Source of the DNA: Mantis religiosa
Taxonomy: Eukaryota; Arthropoda; Insecta; Mantodea; Mantidae
NCBI GenBank assembly: GCA_030765055.1
Contig: CM060950.1
Span: 14,047,806-14,111,805 of the forward strand
Direction of reading: 5' to 3'
DNA length: 64,000 nt
This document shows, piece after piece, positions 55,910 to 64,000 of the stretch (positions within the stretch are counted from its first letter, which is position 1; each line of letters begins with the position of its first letter). A model generated the notes under the pieces. The model saw only the letters and a program-made list of their open reading frames with translations, was not told where the DNA came from and did no database searches. A program made the translations under genes and the position numbers.

Positions 55910-56139
55910 AGAAGACTCCCTAAAACTTTTGAACATACAGGATAGCAACATAAAATTTAAAATGGAGATAGAAGAAAACAACATCCTACCTTTCCTAGAC
56001 CTAAAAAGCATGAGAGACCAAAATAGCTTAAAATTCGGAATACATAGAAAACCCACACATGTGGACAATTACATTAAGAGGAATGGTTGCAACCCAATTT
56101 CACATCAACTGGCAGTATATATTGCGGTAACCCACCGGG

Positions 56140-56533
56140 ATAAGCCAGCATTTTGTGTCTGCACGTCAGTTCCCCCCCCCCACCCCAGGAAGGGAGGGGT
56201 AACAATTCGCTTCCTAGAGGGGTGGTGGTTTTGGTCTGGTTTTGACCACGGATCTGCTGGCCGAGTCCTTCTTAGCGTGGAGTCGACGATGGATGGATCT
56301 CCCTGGATCGGTTTTTGTTAAGTGTATAGGGTGCAGCAACGTGAGCAAGGTAAAATGAGGTTCGGTGCATGAGTTATGTATATTGTAAGTAGAGTGTCTT
56401 ATTTCTAAAAAATAATTAGAGTGCGAGAATTATCTGCTCCTTGTGTTTTGTCATGCTAAACCTCTCACTAGCCGAGCAACGCCCGTTATCAGGTCTGGCA
56501 ACGAATGTCTCAGTGAAAACCAATTCGCGACCT
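56140..56533. mobile_element. Insertion of unknown type in PLE-D
   Basis: PLE coding stops after AVYIAVTHR (about 56140) and resumes with LTILGVAKENGFNPDL (about 56535). The 0.4 kb between contains a C run, a GGTGGTGG stretch and GC-rich blocks with no coding match; part of it may also replace deleted PLE codons. No target duplication was found. Confidence 0.5.
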
Positions 56534-56689
56534 GACAATATTAGGAGTAGCAAAGGAAAATGGATTCAACCCTGATCTCATTAGGAACATGCTCAAAAAG
56601 ATAGGCAAAAAGGAATCTCGTCAAATACAACACTAACACTCCTTTCAAACCAAAATTGGAAATATAAAAAATTTACTTACCAAAAAAAA

Positions 56690-57100
56690 TTTACTTAAAA
56701 AATTTGAAAGAATTTTCAAAAAGTTCAATATAAAGCTGGCCCCACAGAATAAATTCAATCTGAAGAGCGTTCTAAACAAACCTCTTAAGAACACAATTCA
56801 AAACACACTGAAATCCGGAGTCTATCAAATCAATTGTGAGGATTGTGAAAAGTACTACAAAGGCAAAACGAAGCGAAAGTTGGAGATCAGGCTAAAGGAA
56901 CATCAGAGAAACATAAAACTAAAACAAATAGACAAATAGACACATCATTTTTGGAAAGAAAACCACAACACTGGGCAAAATATAAAACTGTTGAAACCAT
57001 TAGAATCACCAATAGAATTAGACACCTGGGAAAAAATCCACATAATTAAAAACAGTGAACACGTTATAAATTTTGAAATCCCACCACTTAATGAAGTGTT
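56690..57100 (+). pseudogene. PLE-D GIY-YIG domain
   Basis: GVYQINCEDCEKYYKGKTKR is the GIY-YIG motif, here with GVY and YKG in place of GIY and YIG. Downstream EIRLKEHQRNIKL, a stop where K/A is expected, HHFWKENHN, ELDTWEKIHIIKN and NFEIPPLNE. Frameshifts and a stop break it. The changed YIG glycine neighbourhood may reduce activity. Confidence 0.75.
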
Positions 57101-57108
57101 AAAACTTT

Positions 57109-57513
57109 GTGCTCCTAATAAATAACAGCAATAATAGGTTAAGTGTAAATGTTAGTGACGGTCAAGAACGGACAGACTTGGAAATATCTGATCGTATAGC
57201 TAAGCGATCCAATACAACGGATCAGAATATAGAAATTATAGCTTCCCTACATATGGTTATCAATCTGCTCAACAGAGATCTTATAAGAATACAGAGTGAA
57301 GCTAACACCTTAAAAAAAAGAAAATGAAGAACTCAAGAAAACATTAAAAAGTGTGATAAATGTGAAACTGGAAAAAAAAAAAAAAGTATATGAAACTACT
57401 CACGAAAGTAGCAACATGTGGCACGTGGTAAAAGGATCGGGTAGAAGACGAAAGAAAGAACAGCAAGAAGTAACTATTAATAATAATCGCTTTGAACCTC
57501 TTCAGTGGCTCCA
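57109..57513 (+). pseudogene. CR1-like ORF1 fragment, right part
   Basis: LEISDRIAKRSNTTDQ and IASLHMVINLLNRDLIRIQSE match the coiled-coil part of CR1 ORF1 (SLQLIVDMLNKHLQRSQEE at 46153). A later frame has NNRFEPLQWL, matching the segment before the esterase. Cut at 57513 by the return of HARBI1-like sequence; esterase and ORF2 are absent. Confidence 0.65.
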
Positions 57514-58439
57514 GGATACGTGATACTGATTTGCACATCTTGTCAATAAATGCCAGATAACCTGGATCTGTGCATGATGCAGCAATTTGGATATCTCCTC
57601 CCAGAGATCATATGAAGGAAATGTACCATAGGCAGAAACAGAGTTTGTGGCTAATAGGCAAGTCCCAGTACAGGACGCACACTGGAAAGGAAGTAATTAA
57701 ATAGTAGACATTTGCCCTCATGTAGCTCTTTTATTAAATGTTAATATACACTTGGAAGTGTGCATCTGATATGAAATTAATTATCTACATGTACATCTGT
57801 AACTGTGAAACACAAGTGTATACCAATGAGTAAAATGACGTGCTTGTGTGTTAGCAACAGTAATCATGTCAGAAGTGAAGTTTATGCTCTCCTGAATGTT
57901 ATCAGGTGACTGGATATCCCAACGAACCATAGCTTTTGACTCGTGTTGAATGCACAACCAGGTTCACCAAAAGATCGTTATAGTACCTCTCTGCGAAGTG
58001 TGAGAAACTCCAGAGAGCGACGCATTGGGGTACTAAAAGGGCACTTCAGGTGTCTCCTAAAAGACAAAGTGATACACTACCCTCCTCCTGTGACAGCACA
58101 AATAGTCAATGCCTGTGCTGTGCTACACAATTTCTTGGCTACAAGGGACATCCAATGGGATGAACCTTTGGAGGAGCTTAAAGTAGATGAACAAGATGCA
58201 GGTATGCAACATTGGCCATTTCATTTACGAGCTAGTACAGTAGGCATTAAAGTTAAAAGGCATAGGAAAGCAGGAAATAATGCGCGGAAGCACTATCACT
58301 ATCTATAGCATAATGATAACTGCATAAACACTTATCCAATGACTCACTAAGAGACTATAAAAGTACTACTTTATAGTGTTGCGAGAATCTATTCTCTCAT
58401 CACTCAGGAATAATGATGTCCATTAGTACATCAAGCCAA

Positions 58440-58597
58440 TGGATACACACAGAAAGAGATTCGTCACGCTCTTCATCCCAGATGGCCCACGAAAAAGGAG
58501 GAACACCGCATAACAGCAACAGCCTTCCTCCCCTACATTAAGAATGTTACTGATCGCATAGGCAAACTCCTGCATTCATATAACATACACGGTCTAA
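58440..58597 (+). mobile_element. PLE-C-like fragment
   Basis: About 150 bp nearly identical to 27336-27490 (AAGAGATTCG, CGCTCTTCATCCCAGA, TAGGCAAACTCCTGCATTC). Encodes a piece between RT and GIY-YIG only. Confidence 0.8.
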
Positions 58598-58599
58598 CG

Positions 58600-59260
58600 T
58601 CTCTTTCCCAGCCCTTGCAGCACCAACTGGCAGGCATATACGCAACTGCCCAACCCACAGTTCTGGCTCCATGCTCAACTATGGCAGAAGCAGATGCTCT
58701 TATCTGCCAGATTACAACAAACATTACCACGGCAATTAAACAGTCAACACCCTCTGCCCGTTCACACACGCAAACCACTTGCAAGCTTCCCCGACATCTT
58801 CGGGAACTCATCGCTGCGAAGAACATGGCCAGATGCAGAGCACATATTGGTTATCCTATGGACAGACGGACCTACAAGCAATTCTGTCACCGCCTCAACT
58901 GGAACTGGCTGAACACCTCAACGAGGATTGGGAACTCCACCTTGCCTCCCTCAACACAGAAGACCAATCCCTCTGGCACCTATCCAAGGCCCTGCTGCGC
59001 CTTCCCACACAGGACAAACCCCTGCGTCAGGGGCCCATCGTCGCCCAATCAGTCCGTGAGAAAGTGGAACTAATGGGAACATTCCTTGAAAGCACCTTCC
59101 ATCCTGCTGCCACCTGCAATCAGGACCACGTACAGCAGATTACTACAGAAGTCTCACACTTCCTCTCCAGACAATTCGACCCCACTGCTATACCACTAAC
59201 ATTTGCGGAGGTTACATCACTTCTCTGTGCCACCATACAAAGCCATGGGCTATGACAATA
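58600..59260 (+). pseudogene. Jockey-like LINE linker fragment
   Basis: LPRHLRELIAAKNMARCRAH and YKQFCHRLNWNW, then in another frame HLASLNTEDQSLWHLSKALL and FLESTFHPA, as in the region between endonuclease and RT of Jockey-like ORF2. It ends before the first RT block. Confidence 0.7.
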
Positions 59261-59394
59261 TCCTGTATGCCGCTCTTAACCCTTAGATACATGGTGTAGC
59301 ATAACTGCTACATTGCAAATAATGCTATGCTACTGTACTCTGGTGCTTTTTTTCCTCTCTATAATTTACATCCACCCCAACGTTAAGTTATATC
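59261..59394. other. Short unassigned spacer
   Basis: No gene recognised. Confidence 0.4.
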
Positions 59395-59590
59395 GGACGG
59401 TGAATGATGCTCAAATGAGTCCAGGGTCCATGGTGCTTAGAGTTACCCGACATTCGCCTTGAAGGATAAGGGAAAACCCCGGAATAAACCTTATCTCGGT
59501 AACTCGCCCTGACCGAGATTCGAACTCGGGACCTCTTGAACATGAGGCAGACATGTTTCCATCTACACTCTGATGTGTTCATGTGGAACT
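59395..59590 (-). repeat. tRNA-derived SINE, copy 2
   Basis: Shares the body (CTCAAATGAGTCCAGGGTCC, GGATAAGGGAAA) and a B box (GAGTTCGAATCTC on the minus strand) with 10385-10572. The A-box side is degraded. Confidence 0.7.
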
Positions 59591-60124
59591 AATTCAACTT
59601 GTACATTTGCTCCATCTTGTCTGGAGTCACACTGTATCTCCAATCTACCAGAAGATGGCAGAAGTTGTTAGAGGTAGACCAGGTAGCTGAAAACCACAAA
59701 GGAATTGCAGTTGGTTGGAATAGCCTGTGCAGGGCCTGTTAACTCAAATAGGAAACCAGGAGACACATTAAGGTTCGCGAAACACCCAGGGTCTAAAGAT
59801 ACATTTTAAGCGCTGCATGCGCAGGATTCAATGCCGCCAATATAATTATTTTGCCTGCCGTGTTGCATACTATTATATAAAATAACTTCTCCTTAGTTCA
59901 AAATTTAATAGCTATTGTATTATTTTACTACTTAGGAAGTAATTTTCGTAATATTATTGGCCTATTATCGACCTTATTTGAGCTCAATGTATGATATGAA
60001 TAAGACACTACATTGGCTAACCTGTAAATATTTGAATTAAAGCTTTAACGGCAAGGAGGCCAAGCCAAATTAAGTTCTGAATACAATTTTCATCGATTTG
60101 TGAAATTGTAAAAATTTGAAAGAA

Positions 60125-61856
60125 CTACGAGAATGTATGGACAGCACGAAGAACGAGAATAGATTTTCACAAAGACCTATTGGTAAGTAAGATTTAGCAT
60201 GTAGCTAAATACCGACAATTAGTATGACATAACCTGAAATGTGCCTTAATACATATTCATGCATAGTTAAATTCTCTAGATTAATGTAGCACCTTATAAT
60301 GGAAAAAGTGTTGTTTTACATACAAAAGCATAAGTTTCATTAACCTTGTTACTTTATTACTGCAATAATGGAATTTTCTGTTTTTTGTCTTTCAGGGGTC
60401 ATCCATCATCTCAGGCTACCAGGAATACGATGGCAGAAATCAGAGTGCAGGATTATTGGATATTGTGTATGTTTCTTGTTTTGGTGATGTGCAGTGATCT
60501 TCAGGAACTTTAGTAATGTAGCACAAAGCATTGTTTCCCGCGTATACAGCAATTTAATGTGGCATATCAAATATTTCTGAAAGTTTGAGTTTCATTTCAT
60601 ATCAGTGGAAAATGTAACAAAAACTTTGAAGAATACTGTGGCCAACAAGGAAAAGTGAAAAGTGAAGTTATTTTAGACAGTTGATTGGGTGTATTAATTT
60701 TTGTGTTTGTACTTGCAGTTTTAAATTTAATATATAAGTCATATACAAGTCCATGTAAGGTAAGTAATATCCAGTTTAAATTACTGAAAAAATAGCTGTG
60801 AATTTTCAGATATACCAAAATTAGCATCATCTGCGTTTACGTATAATCTAGGTGGCTTAAATTAAAATATTTGGGCGAGATGCTTGATATGAATTTTATA
60901 AACTTTTTCTTTAAATTGCAATGATCTGAGATTCCATAAACCTAATTTGTTCTGCATTGTTTAATACAGTAGTCACTATGCAATATTATTGTACACACTA
61001 CACTAAATTATTTACCTGAATAACCATCTTTGAAGAGATCTGATAGGATTAGAATTTATTTGAAAAAGCTTTACAAGTTTTTAGGTGTAATTGTGCATTG
61101 CAAGGAATGATTAAAATGTCATTGTGTCATCATCATTATATGCCACTTTTAATTTTATTTCTATCATTCCAGTTATTCTTAAAACATGCACAATGTCAGC
61201 TAACTAGGACCTAAACACAGTGTGGCTTGTTCTCAAATTAGTAAAGCTTCACAATAAATAATAGGTTATAAATCCTCTTCCTTGTTAACACACACACACA
61301 AATGGGTTCAGAAAAATAACAATTTAAAGTGATATTTGCACAGCATTTATGTATTCTGTGGTACATCTGTTCTCAACATGTACTTGCCACCATTTATGAG
61401 TAATATTGGTACACAATTTCTGTAATGCTAACCATTTTAAGGGTGATGTAACATTACTAGCGTGACCCACAGAAATGTTACATGTCGCATGAAACTACAC
61501 TGTTAAACATCCTCTCATTGTTCTAAGTTGGAATGAAAATCTCAATCTTTGGCATGGGAAAAAGATGTTTAACCTAATATATGAGCCATTTGTTACATGC
61601 AGTGATGCGAAGCCACATAATTTTGAAAAGTAGATACAACTGCACATTATTTTGCTATATAATGCACTTCTTGTTTCTTTGTAGTGAACACATAAGGGAA
61701 TTATGGAGTGTCAAAAGAAATAATGGTGAGATGTGTGAGCAAATAAATTACATTACTAAATTATTTTCTATTAACTACTCAAACACACAGTTCCATCACT
61801 TTCACTATTCAAAAACTGGTGCCACGTTCAATGTTCTACTATTGAATTCTTGGTAA
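60125..61856 (+). other. Possible three-exon gene end
   Basis: Strong splice signals: donor TTG|GTAAGTAAG at 60183, acceptor TTTTTTGTCTTTCAG ending 60395, donor GT|GTATGT at 60467, acceptor TTGTTTCTTTGTAG ending 61684. Exon 2 (60396-60466) reads GSSIISGYQEYDGRNQSAGL and is in phase with exon 3 (61685-61856), which reads EHIRELWSVKRNNGEM to a TAA. AATAAA follows at 62030. The frame in the first exon lacks an ATG, and no domain is recognised. It could be a gene end or a non-coding transcript. Confidence 0.35.
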
Positions 61857-62029
61857 TTATATTTATTAGTGCTGTATTTTAATTGTAATTAATACATTGT
61901 ATATACCACTGCATTTTATCTTATTGATGATCAAAGATGTATCTTGTATTCATTTTGTAATATGTAATTTGTTGTATATAATCTCTGTATGTATCACCTG
62001 ACGTCTGTTGCTACAAAAAGCCTAATAAC

Positions 62030-62035
62030 AATAAA
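62030..62035 (+). terminator. Candidate polyadenylation signal
   Basis: AATAAA about 175 bp after the stop of the possible terminal exon. Confidence 0.35.
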
Positions 62036-62040
62036 ATCAA

Positions 62041-64000
62041 ATTATTAAAATTCAAACTCAGTCATTTTAGCATCTTCCAACTACAACTTGTTCACACCTT
62101 GTAAATGCTTTTTACTGTTTTTGTTAATTTAAGAGTTAAATTACGATCCCTTAGAGCCTACTTCAGTAGAGAAGTATAGTACTCAACGTTTTTCTGTATT
62201 AGTAATACATTTTACTGGAGTGTTTCTGCCACAAATTAAACAATGTATAGATAATTTTACTTTTGTTAAAGTCAATATATGATTTGAGTGACCTATGCAT
62301 CTACTTCTCAAAGACTTATCATAACATTTAGCACAGATAAATCAGCTGCACTGTACTACAATGAAACAATTGAAACTCTGCCTGATGCACAGAATGACAT
62401 AATACCATCTCTACATTGTATTAAACAAGCTAACCAACTTCAATTATTTTATCACAGCCTTGTAAGATACAAGGGAACTGCCCTGCAGCAGTTACATGTT
62501 AAGCACAAGTACAAAAGTTATGAAGATATTTGTTATACAACCTTGTAGTTATAGCAGCATTTTACTCTCAACTTCTGACAATACTTTAAGGGTCTATTGC
62601 AGTGTCTTTCACTGTACATAAATTGCCACAAAAAGATATCTCCACTGCCTCAGCAATCAACACTCCATGCTGAACATTGATACTGGAATTATTGACTGGT
62701 AGAAATAATTTTTTATACAAATGATATGGAAATATACATCAATGCAAGAAATAAATATGTTCAAATCAATGGATAATGGAAGAAGTACGAGTTCCAATTT
62801 TTGTCAGGAAATAAGTCATGTGTTGAGAAAAAAGGTAATTAGAAGTCAGTGTGCCTAAGGCAACAAGGCATATAGGAAATGTCATACATTACAGAGTAAA
62901 AATTGTGTTTTAGATCAGGGGAGCTTCTTCCTTGATGCATTTGAATCCGCGAGTCACCTATTTGTTTTTGAATAGCTTACATGGTTATGTTTTATGTTCT
63001 ATCATTTCATTTTCCTTTATAAAAACTATCCAAATATATTTTATAATGCAACCACTCTCTTAGCACTCGCATGTCGATAATGCAGCTAGCTTACTTCCAG
63101 ACCAGTGATTCGTTATTAAAAGGCCAAGGTAACCATAACACTTGCAGTGAGTGAGGAGAGGTTGGACGGGCAGAATGCATTGCTAGTTACCATGGCTATG
63201 GATTCAATTCATAGAAGCTGTACATTCCGCACCAACTCGTGTTGCCAACATAATACAGGACTTTCTTCCTACTTTTTCGTCTATTTGAAAACAAATTTGT
63301 TGGTAGAAGTGGTAACCCGCTTGAAGCAAGTCCCGCGTGTCATGTGCTACTGTTTATTATCAGTTTGCATCCTGAATAAAAACAACTTATGTGATCAGTA
63401 ATTATTGTCTGATATGCAAAGTGTTTAATTTTTCAAATTTAAGAGATTTACAATGAATCCAACACACGACTTGGTGTGTTCCATTCTCCAAACAACCTTT
63501 TCTTTATGGACAAATGATGACAAACATCACGGTAAATGTTGCTAAGCAAACACCAGTGATATGTTTAGAAAAATTTTCCGCAGAGCATCTTTAAAATACA
63601 ACACTTAACAAAAACGCTCTTCGGGAAAGCTCACGTCTATATATTGTTAAACACAATAAGAACGTTAAGCTTAACAGGCTTTTCATGCAATATCCCATTA
63701 GGGAAGTAGACAAGAAATGCCATTTCGTGGACATAATGAAAGCGAAGACTCTTTAAATAAAGGTAATTTTAAGAAACTTTGGATTCATATACAGAGGGAA
63801 GCCCCATCGAAATTCAAAACCACTATTCCAGTACAAAATCCCTTTTTGCAATGCTGATTTTGCAAATTTAGATTAGCCAATTTTTCTAGTCACCTCATCA
63901 ATTTGCCCAGAGCCGTGCCTGTTTCAGATACAAATTAACATTTAAGATTTGACAATGTATAAGTAGGAATTTTGGTGGGGAGTCAAATTAAGTTAATCTT
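62041..64000. other. Non-coding AT-rich stretch
   Basis: Short open frames only (for example 62288-62548 and 63147-63401), with no domain, splice context or repeat match that I recognise. Confidence 0.45.

Larger units (their letters stand above)
54196..57108 (+). mobile_element. Penelope-like element PLE-D
   Basis: Starts with a hammerhead-bearing terminal segment, then an ORF with N-terminal region, RT and GIY-YIG, ending at the CR1 continuation (57109). It is itself broken by insertions at 55472-55909 and 56140-56533. Its protein resembles PLE-A more than PLE-B or PLE-C. Confidence 0.85.
53630..58308 (+). pseudogene. HARBI1-like PIF/Harbinger transposase gene, split by insertions
   Basis: Exon piece 1 (53630-53817): MSQPSTSRSLREVTDALH, KYIKFPVNDQQ-like RYIKFPV. 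A GT-AG intron of 106 bp (53818-53923) joins in phase to piece 2 (53924-54083): RFADKFGFPGVVGVIDGT (catalytic D) and HHSVNV, with a frameshift at a C run. Piece 3 (57514-57695): DLHILSINAR and PGSVHDAAIW (second D). A probable intron (57696-57906) is followed by piece 4 (57907-58308): RERRIGVLKGHFRCLL (catalytic E) and ACAVLHNFLA. Pieces 2 and 3 are separated by 3.4 kb of nested retroelements. Stops are present. Whether it was a transposon or a domesticated gene is open; terminal inverted repeats were not identified. Confidence 0.8.

Noticed and set aside
62288..62548. Possible small gene of 86 codons
   Set aside because: No domain, no splice or promoter context, and composition like the flanking AT-rich DNA.

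Overview
This window is eukaryotic and almost entirely mobile DNA. No prokaryotic operon, rRNA gene or CRISPR array is visible. The mix of elements (CR1-like and Jockey-like LINEs, Penelope-like elements with GIY-YIG endonucleases, Ty3/Gypsy elements, a PIF/Harbinger gene with a GT-AG intron, tRNA-derived SINEs, long microsatellites) fits a large, repeat-rich arthropod genome. Several reading frames resemble families I associate with insects such as cockroaches, but the species cannot be fixed from sequence alone.

Layout. 1-8.3 kb: a minus-strand CR1-like LINE whose 3' UTR holds a 493-bp solo LTR with an ATAT target duplication, then a decayed Ty3/Gypsy element whose 3' LTR lies head-to-head with another LTR of the same type. 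8.3-13.6 kb: mostly non-coding, with a SINE and the first copy of an unidentified repeat of about 1.2 kb. 13.6-16.4 kb: a decayed LINE and LINE/Penelope ends. 16.4-18.6 kb: a Penelope-like element (PLE-A) with 637-bp inverted arms. 18.6-24.2 kb: a long minus-strand Jockey-like ORF, a second PLE (PLE-B) broken by a palindromic insertion carrying two opposed hammerhead ribozymes, then a LINE broken by a retroposed tail of another LINE. 24.4-26.7 kb: a helix-turn-helix remnant and a second copy of the unknown repeat. 26.8-32.7 kb: PLE-C, split by a near-complete Jockey-like LINE (12-bp target duplication), with a hammerhead in its 3' part. 33.4-39.1 kb: a Ty3/Gypsy element with a tRNA-Lys primer site, a coiled-coil Gag, and pol lacking RNase H. 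39.6-52.7 kb: Jockey fragments and a tandemly repeated 2.6-kb chimeric unit (CR1-like 5' UTR/ORF1 start joined to Jockey RT), the first copy broken by a CR1-like LINE with an SGNH-esterase ORF1. 53.6-58.3 kb: a HARBI1-like transposase gene split by a CR1 fragment, itself split by PLE-D, itself split by two further insertions. 58.4-64 kb: PLE and LINE fragments, a SINE, and a possible multi-exon gene.

How it fits together. Most elements are broken by frameshifts, stops, truncation or nesting. The longest intact frames are a Jockey-like EN-RT (18565-20829, open upstream), a Gypsy Gag (34710-36122), the CR1 ORF1 (46153-47301) and a PLE RT/GIY-YIG segment (17485-18525). The most noteworthy signals are three hammerhead-type ribozymes in PLE sequence (one present as an inverted pair), all with a palindromic or near-palindromic stem III; the duplicated chimeric LINE unit; and the multi-level nest inside the HARBI1-like gene.
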